Assembly: GCA_027627225.1 (NCBI GenBank)
Contig: CM051029.1
Location: forward strand, 12,808,023-12,872,022
Source of the DNA: Congeria kusceri
Lineage: Eukaryota > Mollusca > Bivalvia > Myida > Dreissenidae
Direction of reading: 5' to 3'
DNA: 64,000 nt
Numbering within the stretch: the stretch's first letter is position 1; every line of letters begins with the position of its first letter. The translations under genes and the position numbers were made by a program. Positions 18,521 through 32,084 of the stretch are shown one piece after another. The notes beneath the pieces were generated by a model that saw only the letters and a program-made list of their open reading frames with translations, was not told the DNA's origin and searched no databases.

Positions 18521-21500
18521 TAGATGTGTATAGATACTTTTAAAATGTTGCATGATCTGTTACCTGCAGTTTAATCAGATCGTATTGTTAAACGTGAATG
18601 TTGTATTACACATAATCCCTTTGATAAGTGGAAATATGGTTTGCCACCCCTTAGCCATACACCTTTTTAAAGGTAGTAACATTTTTATTGTCATCAACAC
18701 CATTTGTTTTATTTGTGTGAGATACTCATATATGCATATTGGATACAAAGTGAGTCACATAATCGAAACTCTTTACAGCTACATAAGGATATATTTTAGT
18801 AGCACTACACGTACCTTTACTCGAGGAAAACCGGAACCAAAATTCGTGTATTTGTCTTTTAACATAAGCATCGAGAAGCTGTTTAGAATTTCTTCATTAC
18901 TGCATAAACCTTCAGGCGATGTTGTATGGTTCCAGTGTTTTTCAACGAAGCGAAACCATTTTAGCAACTTAGGAAGAGGACTAACACAGGAACATGTCAT
19001 TTAAATTATTTAACAATATACTCAGGTATTAGAAAAGATATCCTTTAGAGATTTGTCTATTTATAGCTCTGGTGGCCATCTTGTGCAGCGGACCGGAACC
19101 ATTAAAGCAAAGTTGGAATGGGACCTCCCAAGAAACGTGTTTGTGAAGTTTCATACAAATCGGACAACCGGTTTCAGAAATAATGTTGTTGAAAGTAAAT
19201 ATTTACACACACCCGCATACACGCAGGACGGACGAACCGACATAACATAAGCCCGATGGTATTCGGTCAGTGAAACTAAAACGATCAGAACTTCGGGGTG
19301 GTTGTGCAGATTCAAAATGTGTTGAGGTTACACTGGGAATGGCCTGTCTGCAATTAGCTCATGCTGACATATGTGGAGCGAAACTATGTACAAAGGTGTT
19401 AACTTAAATATATTGATTTCATGAATTGACACTCGTAATAAAAAAGTGAATGTGAATCTGACTAAACTCGTAATTTTCGAGGATTTAAGAGTTGCTTGTT
19501 ATCAGATTTAAGTGAATGTGCTGGACTATTTTCATTTAAAAATGTAAAGTTTTAAATTTTAATGTTATATATTAGTGTCATTTGTTTTATTTTGATTGAA
19601 TAGATATAAATGTTTCACCACCATACGTATGTCAGGAAGACAAAACGTCATTATATATTTTCGCGCTTAAAGTGTGTTACTCACGTACGTTCATGTTATA
19701 TAGGAAGTCAGAATAAACAAATATGTTAAAACTTACGCACTTGAGTTCTTCCACTTAATGTATACACACATATATTAATATGCATTTGTTTCAAATTTTT
19801 ATTATGATGGTGAAGAGTTAATAGTTGTGATCTTTTATTTTTAAGCCAGATTGTGTCAAATGCCAAATAAGCGGTTTGGTTATAGAACCAGGACTCGGTA
19901 TTTCTTGGACAAAACACTCAAGCGCCTGATAAATACACATTGAAATAGCGATCAGTCGCAAGCAGAACACTTATCAATCCAACCAATGGACTGTGTACGA
20001 GGCTTGTTTCTTATTTAAACAAATCAGTCTTACCAATCACTTGCACACCGGCTACATTTTATTCACCTCTGTAGTTGGATCGGAAAGGAGTCCCAACTTA
20101 TGCATGTGGCTTAAGTCACACGATCATAACATTCAAACGCAACCCACAATTCCATCCTCTCTGCCCATTTTGTTTACATCTGCGAACTGACTCCATCAGT
20201 AAACGGGCATAAAATTGGTTCCAATAATAGTAATCAACATTATTTTTCCTTATTTATGATAATTTAAAACCATGCATTGTTTGAATATATGCTTGTGGTC
20301 ATAACACTCAACTTAAATGTGAGTTCAAAACAATTGTTTTCCGTGTTGACAAGATTCTTGTCACTAAGACCGTTGCAGAGATGTATGGTGAGAGCAACGA
20401 ACGACAACTCTGCTAGGAGATTGCAGCCATACACTCACACAGTAAATGACGCGACAACAACTATATCATCAGTTGATCTTATTTAAAATAATACTTAATA
20501 AAAAGCGTTTGTCGATTTAAACAGAATTGAAGATAATAGAAGTATCCGATGTTCGGGCCGATTAGTAGTTTTCCTTGAATAAAATAAAGATATACATTAT
20601 CAAGAGCGCTTGTCAGTGCAATAACGAGGGCTTACACATGTCATTGCTTGTGTTACTTGTGAAATACTTTGCTCAATTTATACATTGTGTTATTTAACTT
20701 CCAACTTAACCCAATCCTCTTCTTAGCTCGCCTGAGCAATATCTGCCAAAAATATGTATTTGCAAATGCATCTGGTCCCTTATTTAAAGTTTATATTTCT
20801 TCAAAGTACTCGATTCAGTGGCTAGATTAGGACTTTACTTTCTAGCACATCAGTCTGGATGCATGCAATAACTACCACATATTCGTGATCACTTAAACCC
20901 GATCAAGTATATCTGTTTCACATTCACAATTCCCCTGTGTGCTACAACCTTCCTCTTACACGGTTGTAATCAATGGCGCCAAATCTTGTTGATGGAGTGT
21001 TAACAAGAGGATCCAAATATATTCCGAGGTTATACTTATGACAATAAACTATAGCTAAACAATAATATGTGAGTTGTTCAAAACACAAGTCAAGGATAAA
21101 TAAAATCAGTATGTAGTGCCATTCAGAACGGAATATTGTCAACAAAAGCGTAGAAGTTTTCGAAGACAACGCCTATCTTCTGATGCAAGGGCGTTTATAA
21201 GTTGTGTCATTGTGGCGACAATATCAAATAGTTAACAAATGTGCATGCTAGATCACCTCCTTACCACACTGGTGACATATTAATCTAAATGTTTCCAGGA
21301 AACCTATTTTCTTAAATATAAATACTGTTGGTATGGGGTCGATTTTGCCAGCTCACTGCATGTTACGTAAAGAGGTGGAGCCTAAGCCTCTTAAAGAAGT
21401 GCAAACCGATCCTACTAGCTTTGATCGTTTTTATCAGCACATACGTATTTACTCCAAAAACACTTAAACATAGTTTGGTGCACGTAAATGCACAAGCTGT

Positions 21501-22838
21501 TACAGCAAGTATGGAAGTAATACACATACTTACTTTCATTATTGAGTGTTATATTACTCTATTTGTATAGTTAATTTGTTACATGTCACTAAAACGCATC
21601 TGCCTTAGATGGGACTATTCACCTTTACACAAATGTGTAAACATTACACAATTATTTGTCGTGTTATTTGATATCACTTGAGATTTTGATTTCATTAAAT
21701 GTGTTTATCTCTTTGTATAGGTTTTACTTGAATCAAATACGTTGAATCTATTTCAGATATAAAACAGAAATGAAAACAAAACAACACCAGCACAGGAACG
21801 AACTACAACAACCAAAAAAATAGAGAAATGGCTTTTTATGTAAATACTGTACATCAAGGAAATAATAAACTATTTGCTCCACTACCGGTCTGAACGCCAT
21901 GTATGTTGCATTGGCTGCACCTTGTTAAGTAAAACTTCAAGCATAAGTGGTATATCAACCTCCAACGATCCGTATATTGTATCATAGCTCACAAGCAGTT
22001 ACTTTATGCCCTTAATCCCATCAGTTGGTGCAAATAAGGTGTTTATACATACACACCCGTAATCTTTTGCTGAAATTACCACCATGACATTATATGGTTC
22101 CCGATATTTGCCTTACCTTCTTTATAGTAACGACAAGGCATCCCCTAAATCTTTGATGATAAATACCGTCTACTTCAAGATGGCGAAGGCATGTTCTATG
22201 ATCAAGTTTAAACCATCTACAAATGAAGTACTTCTGTTTAAACTGTATTTAGTATGAATATCGATATGATTGTCATATCAGTGGTACTTGTAACGTTGTT
22301 CATTAACACACTACAAGTTACTTGATTACATGCATTTCGGATACTCAGATCATTGTTAAGGAATCGAAACACTCAATGATATTGTTTTAAAAGTTTTAAG
22401 ACAATAAGAAAATAACAGTTTAACATGTAAAGCAAGTGTGTCAAGCATATACGTTGGTTTATTTATAATTAATTATCGTTGGAAATACATACGAATGGAG
22501 TTGTGATAGTGCAAAGTAGTTGATGTCAGTGAAACTGATTTATAATTTTATGCAAATTTAAATGATTTGATATATCACTTTTAAAGCTGTTGGTTCAGTT
22601 ACTTATTGAGTCCTGGATCTAAACTGCAGCATGCTAGAAATGGATGAATGTGCTTTGCAATGCTTATTATCTTGAGACGTTTTTAGAATTGCATAATCTG
22701 AACTGTGCAGAGGCATTCTGGTAAAATGTAATTCATTCATTTTTATGCTTGACTGGTAAACTGTGGTAGAATGTGCTTTCCGTCCACAGTTGATTAATGT
22801 TTAGAAGAGACTTCCTTGAAACAGAAACTACAATTTAA
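18521..22838. other. Non-coding interval with one dispersed-repeat fragment
   Basis: No exon recognised. At about 19060-19260 there is a fragment (aagtttcatacaaatcggac ... caggacggacgaaccgac) of a type I recall as widespread in bivalve genomes. The 150-codon open frame at 18552-19004 is not supported by any motif. Confidence 0.5.
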
Positions 22839-22925
22839 GCGGAAAGTGTCGTCCTGGATTAGCCTGTGCGGACTGCACAGTATAATCTTGGACGGCTCTT
22901 TACGCACATGAATTAAGTCCGGTTT
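22839..22925. repeat. Palindromic MITE-like element
   Basis: Arms gtcgtcctggattagcctgt and its imperfect complement in gcacagtataatcttggacg surround a short loop, flanked by ggaaagt and ctctttacgcacatg. From memory, very similar palindromes are abundant in heterodont bivalves. No coding content. Confidence 0.75.
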
Positions 22926-25900
22926 TCCCATCACATGCCCTAATAATATTTCATCATAACCGTATGTAAATAAGTATCATATGCACAATATTTATGATTG
23001 TCATTCAAATGGAAATGTAGGCATGTCTTACAGACAAGGGAAATTACAATTGAATTTTACTATTTATTGAAAATGCATATTATGTGATTTATAAGCAATC
23101 ATCTAGTTAGATAGTCACTATATAGGCAAAGTGAGCTTTTCATATCAAACTGAGCATCTTGGTGTAGCACTGCACTGTACAATACGCGCCTTTTATTATA
23201 CGAGTTGTTTGTTGGATTTACGGAAATTATTAGATATGACACAATGGATAGTGCACCAACCGGCAAAATGTTGTGTTTGGCCATATTGGAGACATATTAA
23301 AATATACATGTGTCATCTTGATGACGATTATGACAGCGAAGCATACAGCACGTCATAAACTGTCTTAAAATGGAAAATATATGAGAAAAACAAACATTAG
23401 TAATCGAGCTCCGGTTGTAAGAAATACTCATTACGCACAGGGTGTACATTTTCGTTGAAAGGCATCACAAACATATGTTTTAAGCAACTCTACACATTAA
23501 CATTTTTATCAAATTGTTCAACGATAAATAGTTGTGGCGATAAGCAACAGTTTTCTTTGGCATATTGTTTAGTGCTTTAATTCCCAAATATAACGTTCTT
23601 TTTAAATGCGGACTTGAGTAAACATGTAATCAAGTCTAACAGAAGTAAACCATGCGATATGGCAAACATTAACATATATTCAAGACGTTAAGATGAACCA
23701 TTCACATACACTTGGTTGCCAGGAGGTAAGTTTGCTTTATACTTCGTTCTGAATGTCCTTATATCCTCACAGTTTGAGAACATTAAAAAAAATAGTTAAA
23801 TAGTAATTTTCTCCCACTAAGACACAACCGAATGTTAACAGTGTTTTGCTATTACATTAACTCCGGAAGCTTCTTCATAACTAATAATTTAGGCGACGGT
23901 TAAAATACATATTTCGGACTTTTGCTATCGCCATTACCATTGTTTCAAATGTGTGAATGTTGTATGAAGCAAATGTTGGTCGATTATAATAATTGATTTA
24001 TTGTTAAGTAACATCGGTAACTGTATGGATGTGTTTTCCTCAGCAACATGCTTGTGACATCCTCTTAAGTCTACTGATATGTTCTACTCTACCGGTAATT
24101 ACTATTGTAGTTGTGTTAACTATGACTGATACACATGATATTACAATGATTAGAGAAAATACAAATATAAATACATATATATGTTTAAAACTATTTTAAC
24201 ATTATAGTCATTTTCATTAATGAACAACAAGTACTACTCAGGGAACAGCCATATAGAATTCGTGTCCACAAAATAATGTCGATCATATGCATATACATCG
24301 GCAAGTTTATATTGTCATTGCATTTGGATATCACTTGCTAAATGTTCAAGTAAAACCATTGTGTTTGGTATTATCTTTACTTTAATTCAATCATGATGCA
24401 TTATTGTAGTGTTTTGGTATGTCAGTAAGTCAGATAATGAAAACGTTCGCCGGTTTTGTATGCTGAGACAAGGCCTGTCCCCGTGCTCATGACAATATTT
24501 AAAATCTCTGCTCTCTCTCTCTCTGTGTGTCAAACGTAGCCCGTCGAGGTACGGTTAGGATTGTCACGATACCATGCATTTCGAGGTGTTAAGAAAATGT
24601 TCAGTAGTACTGGAAACATTAAGCATGACTTTCCAATTATTGTATTACTTTCTCCATATCTCTGGCGTTTTACTGAAAAATCGGCGAATGTCACTACCAG
24701 AACGAATGTTTAATGACGCTCGTTTGAAGTTTTGTTAAAGATGAACAGACGTGAAAGCTGTTTGATAAGTTGAAATCATTGTAATGCATTCCTTAGCGCT
24801 AACATGTTGTACTTATCTGAAATCTTACTATTACCAATTATTAAATTGCAACGACTGTCGACGACTACATATATTATTGTCTTCATTCAAGCTGTATAAT
24901 TTCTAATACAGTGTAAGCTTAATTCACTAATTAGTCCTTGCAAATTAAGAAAAAAACTACCATGGAGTTTGGCTCATTTCAAAAATGCCCCAAACTCCGT
25001 GGTATTGTAACAATTGAACAAATACTTACGCTTGCCAGAAAAAGCAAACAGGCATTTTAAAACTTTTCAGTATTATATATATCATTAAACATTTGATCCG
25101 GGAAATTCACCAACTCGCAAACGGACAATCAGAAATATTGAAACGAATAATGTAATACATTGCCTCATTTAAAATCATAATTTGACGTCGTAGAACGTCA
25201 TTATTTTTCACATAAACACTATGCAATTGAACGCGAGACCGTTTTTCATTATCTGCACATGGCGACATAATTTTCGCGCGCTTTTATGGTGCATAACACG
25301 CTTTGTACTTGGAGAACCATGAACGTATTTTTTATGTCGATTAAGAACTGAATTTTCAAGTATTTAGGAGCAAAGGTGATGTTTTCGGCTTATATTATCC
25401 GCATGTAGTATAACTGTTCAGATAGATGCGTATTGTATAGATGATTTTTTTGTCGAAGCCCAAAAACAATAATGAAATATACATTTTTTTAAACAATTAA
25501 CGGTTGATAACATAATTTAAATGCGGAAATAAACCCGAGTCAAACGTTACACTATCTTGGGTGAGGGGGAGCGGGTCCAGCTGATATGTTTTCGCTCGCG
25601 GGGTGTTAGGGATGCCGACATGCCAACAAAAATCCTTCGGTGAAACCCTTAATAAGGTTTGTAAAGTGTAAAAACAATACGTTTCTTTTTTACTGTATGG
25701 TGTAAACATATTTTCGGTGCAAAGTATTAATGTTTTAAATGTGTTTTGAATTGGCGGTATCATATATTGGCGCAAGTTGCCAAATTAATACAATAGCCAA
25801 ACGATGCCTACCCACTTTTCTTATATTAATGATGGAGAGAAAGGTGTGATACTTATGTCGCACTTTCGTTTTTCTACCGGTCGCATGGTTTTACAAGTTC

Positions 25901-25949
25901 GTTTAAAGTCGCATTATACTTATTTATCATACATTACACACCTAGGTCA
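22926..25949. other. Non-coding interval
   Basis: AT-rich sequence without recognisable exons. A short CT/GT run lies at about 24508-24530. At 24955-25005 catggagtttggctcatttc is followed by an imperfect inverted copy (ccccaaactccgtgg). Confidence 0.5.
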
Positions 25950-26965
25950 TATAGAGGATATTGGTTTAATGCAGTGTTAGATCGTATTTTATTTCATGAG
26001 TGGTCATAGAAACAGTATTTTTCACGAGTGGCGCAGCCACGAGTGAAAATATTTAGATTACATGAACGCGAATGAAATAAAATACGATCTTACACTGTAT
26101 TAGACAAATTTTCTTTTTATTTCAGGCTTTTGAACACAAAATATAGAAACAAAATGCGCGAAATATGCTGAAGCGTCACAAGTTTTGTGTATTATGACGT
26201 CATAAATATGAAATTGTGGATCACTGTTGTAGTGGGAAAATAGTGCCACTCTTACTGTGTCATTGTGGCTTATTTATATTTAATTATATTGCTGTTAAAA
26301 AGGCCTATGTTTACAATGACGATTAGGGTGTTCACGTACTTAAAAAAATAGTTCCATATAACTAAGATTGAAATGGTCAAACGTTATTATTTCACTCGAC
26401 CTAGAATGAAATGATCGGGTTTTATTCCATGGTATGCGGTGATCGAGTGGAGAATACCAGTGAATGATAATCCGATCATTTCACACTAGGTCGAGCGCAA
26501 TGATAACGTTAGATCATTTCACTCTTGGTACTATGGGACTATTTTTTACTTTGTTTATTATGTTATTTGTTTTAAAGTATGTGAATACCCAAATCGTCAG
26601 TGTAAACATCGGCCGTTTAAACAACAGAAAACACATTATAAAATTTAATACAAATATAATTAAGCGACAACGACGCAACAAGAGTGGCACTATTTTCCCA
26701 CCACAACAATTATCCACAATTTTGGATTCATAATGACTTGTGACGCTTCAGAATATCTCGCGCATTTGTTTTTATTTATCATTCAAAAGCATGAAATATG
26801 CGAAAATTTGTCTTATACATTGTAAGATCGTATTTTATTTCATTCGTGGTCAATGAAACTATATATTTTTACTGGTGGCTGCGCCACTAGTGAAAATATT
26901 GTTTCTATGACCACTCATGAAATAAAATACGATCTTACACTTCATTCAACAAATATCCTCTGTAT
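25950..26965. repeat. ~1-kb nested palindrome (fold-back element)
   Basis: The left half (from agaggatattggtttaa) is the inverted complement of the right half (to ttcaacaaatatcctctgta). Each end is itself a ~115-bp hairpin (25981-26097 and 26826-26943) with stems built on gatcgtattttatttcat. The segments between the end hairpins and the centre also pair (26100-26255 with 26690-26815). The centre (about 26385-26520) forms a third hairpin around cactcgacctagaatgaaat. It has no transposase; it looks like a non-autonomous fold-back transposon. Confidence 0.85.
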
Positions 26966-27020
26966 CATTCACTGGTATTCTCCACTCACTCACCGCATAG
27001 CATGAAATAAAATGTAATCG
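26966..27020. repeat. Inverted partial copy of the fold-back centre
   Basis: atcattcactggtattctcc and following bases are the complement of about 26423-26470 in the centre of the neighbouring palindrome. It shows the central hairpin has been copied to the flank. Confidence 0.65.
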
Positions 27021-27650
27021 TTCGTCAATCTGTCCCGGTTATGACATAATGTATAATACACAAACGTGTGGTAAATAGTTTTCTAGTAACCCATACACGT
27101 GTGAGTACTCCCCCTGTCAAAATAGTACTTATACTCTACTTTTTGGTGTGTTAGCTCTTGTACTTTATTCTTGACTGGTTCATGAAATATGTTTCCAAAT
27201 ACTAGAATCTTAATGTTTGGATGACACTGAGTTTCATTTTTGTTAGTTGGTTTAAAAATACATGACCACATAACGGTAGCATGGTTTATGGTAACATTTA
27301 ATCCTGTCTTATATACGTACACTCTAAAGAATTCAAGTCCTTTCTGAAGCAGACTAACGGAAATACTAACATAGTGCAGTTACTAAAGTGAGCACGGAAG
27401 ACAACAACAAATACTGGCAGATGCAACTGTTATAGCATTGCAAGCAAAGTTTTATTGTGCGATTACGTTTTCAAAAGTTATATGCTGCTGATAAGTGAAC
27501 ATACGAGCAAAGGTAATATCTTTAAATCACACATCGTAAACCAGATTCTTACCTTATTGGAAATTGATATGACTCAGGGGATGGGGGGGGGGGGCTTCAG
27601 TGCGTATGAACGTAGCAGCCATAATATGCGTATACGTTCCTTTATTCATG
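27021..27650. other. Non-coding interval
   Basis: Nothing recognised except a G run at about 27583-27594. Confidence 0.5.
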
Positions 27651-27659
27651 TAGTTAATT

Positions 27660-28200
27660 ATTCAACCAGTCAGCGAATAACTCATTCGCTCACTCTCTCA
27701 CTCGCTCAGACGCTCACTCGCTATCTCGTTATCTCGCTCTCTCGCTCTCTCGCTCTCTCGCTCACTCGCTCTCTCGCTCACTCGCTCTATAGCCCACTCG
27801 CTCACTCACTCACTCACTCACTCACTCACTCACTCACTCACTCACTCACTCACTCACTCACTCATTCACTCAACCACTCAACCACTCAACCACTCAACCA
27901 CTCATTCAACCACTCAACCACTCAACCACACAACCACTTAACCATTCAACCACTCAACCACACAACCACTTAACCACTCAACCACTCAACCATCACTCAC
28001 TTACTCACACAACCACTTACTCAAACAATTAGCCCCTTTACCACTTAACCACTCGACCACTCAACCACTCACTCAACCTTTCAGCAACTTTACATCTCGA
28101 CCACTTAACCACTCAGTCAACCACTCAACCACTTAACCACTCGACCACTTAACCACTCACTCAACCACTTAACCACTTAACCACTTACTCAACTACGCAT
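27660..28200. repeat. CACT microsatellite grading into CAACCACT minisatellite
   Basis: (ctcg/ctca)n at 27690-27860 passes into caaccactcaaccactc-type 9-bp and longer units to about 28200. The apparent 172-residue open frame here (SLTHSLTHSL) comes from the repeat. Confidence 0.95.
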
Positions 28201-31200
28201 ACATTCATCCATACACCCAACGTCATCCACACATCATGCATATACGCGGTGCAGTCGATACAATGTAGTTTTTTCCGTTTATATATAATGGCTTTAACTG
28301 CTCCGTTTCAGGCAATATCTGGATATTCATCTCAATATAAATACAAATATGTACTGTTTTCCTCTATAACTGTCCCTTAAGACTTGTGTTCCCTTTTTCT
28401 TAACTAACAGAATTAATCAAACCGTCTACTCAAAAGTTAATGATTTAGTGCATAAAATTTTTACTTGGAATCATTGTTTTAAACTATTTTGCGTAATAAA
28501 GACAAAATGCTATAAATATAAATTTAGCAATGTAAAGATGTATGATATACATGGTTTTGCAATTAGCGTTATTTAATCAATTTTATTTACTTATTCCTCG
28601 GAATGGTAGGGATGCCAAAACTTAATCTAACATCCGTTTGTGTTTTAATAACAGTAAGACACTCAGGGTCAACAGTGAAATAACTTTAATGATGTATTTT
28701 CAATAAAAACGTATTGAAAAGTATCGAGAGTTTGATCAAGTCCATTAACATTAGTAACGTGTGTATTGTGTTATGTTTTACTTAATGCATGATGTCGTCT
28801 TATAATATTTTTGTGTTACTTCTGTAACGTTCATCAAGGGACAAACTCAGTTTCCTCTATTCAATTTCTATGTAACGTTCATCAAGGGACAAACTCAGTT
28901 TCCTCTATTCAATTTCTATGTAACGTTCATCAAGGGACAAACTCAGTTTCCTTTATTCAATTTCTTAAGGAACTTGTATTATATTTGCGAGTTTAAGTTG
29001 CATTTGTATTTACTTCATTGAAGTTTTGGAATATAGCGTTAAGAACGTGTTTTGAATTGTTTCGACTGCATGTTTTATTCCTTGGTTTGGGATACAGAAT
29101 AAATGTATTGTGAAATCATCGATATAACGCAGCTTCCTTAAAGGTATTGATTGATTAGCAATATATTGACTGACCATTATCTGTTTATATGAAATCATGG
29201 TTTTATATTTAACAAATTATGCTGTCGCCTTCTTACCCTGTTCTCGGCTTCTTTTTCCTTTTAATGCATTTACTCTAACGCTCAAAACATGTGTTGAATT
29301 TCAAAAGCACAAAAGCTCTGCATTGCCCGATGCATATCATTGCAAAGCATGAACGTATTTCAAATACCAGTATTCACCTGCACGCAATATTGTTTCGAAT
29401 AAACAATAACAATCCGCTTACTTGCGTTTAACGTCAATAATGTATTGTGATTATTTGTTTCCGTGTTTGCGCAAACAAATTCGTATGCATTCCATACATG
29501 TGATGGATAAAGCTGTTTTAAAAATATATAAGCCCGATAGTTTGTCGCGGTCGTATTTGTTTTGTCAGTTAGACGCTTAGCACAATTGTATTGCCTTTTT
29601 GTTTTTCATATGCTATCACGTTAATAGTTGTTTGATGTTTTCCATTGGGTCTATTGCACCAATATGAACGATTTGAAGTTCATTATTAGACAATGTATGT
29701 TGTTCACTTTATGGTTAGTAAAGCTTTTGTGCAATATGTAAATTAGAATACAACACTAAGTTTTTATTTCACCTAAGTGATATACATTGACATATCCTAG
29801 GTCTTTTCAGAATAGGTTCAGATTACAGTTTGATGGTTTTTGTCCTTCTTGTTTGATTATTAATATTGTTTAAGATGTTTTTTTATATCACTATGTACAC
29901 TATATTCACTATGTGAACATTTCGTTCTGTTAGGACATAGAGTAGCCTGATTTGATTCGAGTATCATTATGTCCGAATGACGTTTCGTTTATAAATACTT
30001 GCTTCAGTTACACAACAACAATTGACTACACATTAAAAACTAATTCATATGTAACGTTAGATGTTATTAGTCGTTATTCATCGCATGAATTTACATCATA
30101 TCCATTAATTCTTTGCGACATAGACTTAAACTGATATTGTCAAATTTTAAATGATTGAAATGAACATATTTGAAATTAAAACCACTCGACTGTGTCTGCA
30201 TGTGAAATAATGCAAGTTAACTAATATAATGGGCTGTTTCAAAATAGTTGGTTTCGAATTCGTCGTTGAATTTATATTTTATATGCACATGTATTCTGTA
30301 GCCAAAATGTTTGCATACTAATTACATATAGTGTACAAAATATTGTTTACCTATATATTAATTCGAACCATCAGTATTTCAATCGATACCTTGAAACCAT
30401 TGCTCAATGCAAACAGGTGTATAAACATGCACGTATTTGATCTTAAATGAAGTTTGTTACCTCCCTCAGTATAAGCCAGCATGAGCGGATAATAATATAC
30501 ACAGTTAACGCACTTGTCTGATATTAATGAGATTGTGTACAGATAACGTATCGTCAAACTCAAAACAACGTAAACATGAAGTTAAGTAGGTCAAGGTATA
30601 GTGCAGAACACGCTGTGCGTTGACATTGCTTTCGTGAATGATTGCGCTCAAAATATGTAAATACTTCCTGAAAGCCCGGTCCTTCGCAATCAATACCCCT
30701 GCAAAGCTAGATTTAATTTCAGTGAATGAGGTTTTGCAAACTTGTCTGTATCTTCAGTGTTGTTGACGTGCAACTTTGAAACAGGAAGAATAGAACATTT
30801 ACATACGAGTACATGTTTGTAAATTACTAACCCAGACAGAATATGAGGTTATCGATATGCAGTTTAATATCTTTTTAGTTCAAAACTTCCTCGTTTAACG
30901 TCTATTTATGATATTATTCTCCTCGTTATCATATTCTTCCTGTCATTGCAATTGTTGTATACTACCTTTGATGTTACGATATTGTACGATTGTGTCTCAT
31001 CCAAGAGCCCTACATGCACTTTGCTGCTTTGCATTGTTTCTGTGTATCCGAAACACACTGATCATATGATATAATTGGATGGAAAATTCACAAATGGCCT
31101 AACGATGGCTCATAGCATTTTCCTAAACTACTTAGGATGACATAGTTTATTGTACAAACAAGTTAGTGCTTGTTGTGTTTTTCAACCTTGGCAGCAAATA

Positions 31201-32080
31201 ACATTTTAAATTTTTTGTTAAAATACAATGCAAAATAGTCATCATAAAAATAACGATACAAGTTGACAAACTAATTATTTCAATATCCAATTCAGTGTCG
31301 TGAGAACAGTCCAGCATTTGCTCGACTATTTTGTTTTGTTAGCTGAATGCTAGCATTCAAAATAGACATGCAAACGTCGCAGTTAAACATTTTAAACGGA
31401 ATTCAGATTAGAATATGAATGATCCACAGGTTCAAGACAAATAGAGGTAGCAGTAGGTTATTCAAGGATAACATACGCGTAGCTTAAACAACATATTTAT
31501 AATATAATATTTTATTAATCATTTGCTGTTTTTTAAAGTCTTTAAACTGCTTAATTAAGTGTAGTATATTTTATAACATTGATCTCATTCCCAATGAGGA
31601 AGATAATAATGTTATGTACATGCAATATAATAATCGGTTGCACGTATTTAGGTCATTGCTGTATTGATTGTTGTAAACATGTGTGCTTCTAGAGTTACAA
31701 GCACATGACAAGAGCTATTGAGAAACCTCTATTTACAGCTTTATGGCTGGTATGATATCAGCTTTTTCTCTTTCTTGTAAAACCCTTAATTTTCAAGTTA
31801 CCCTGCATAAACTTAATATTAATGATATTTTTGACAGCAGGTATTGAAAACACCTAATGCACACAAGTACATACACGTCTGTTAAGCATAAACAAGTTAA
31901 ATCGAGAACAAAATCGGACCAAGGAACTCTCAAACATTAAACGATTTTGGTATTGAATTGTATTGAAGAAGGCTCAAGTTATGTTATCTGAATGAATATA
32001 AATCTTTATATAGAAGAAGTTTCAATGCAATATAGTTGTATCTTAATGAGATATTGCACATTGGCACTATGCAGTTACAA
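28201..32080. other. Non-coding interval with a 48-bp triple repeat
   Basis: No exon recognised over about 3.9 kb. The only clear structure is the 48-bp repeat at 28823-28966. Confidence 0.5.
28823..28966. repeat. 48-bp direct repeat, three nearly identical copies
   Basis: Three head-to-tail copies of a unit starting tgtaacgttcatcaagggac, at 28823, 28871 and 28919, with a single visible substitution in the third (cctctatt to cctttatt). A very recent tandem expansion. Confidence 0.95.
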
Positions 32081-32084
32081 CATA

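Noticed and set aside
18552..19004. 150-codon frame on the plus strand, with an overlapping open frame on the minus strand (18779-19000)
   Set aside because: Composition is non-coding-like and I could not tie either strand to a family; may be part of an unidentified repeat.
27455..27973. 172-residue frame rich in SLTHSLTHS
   Set aside because: Translation of the CACT tetranucleotide repeat; the non-repeat start has no motif.
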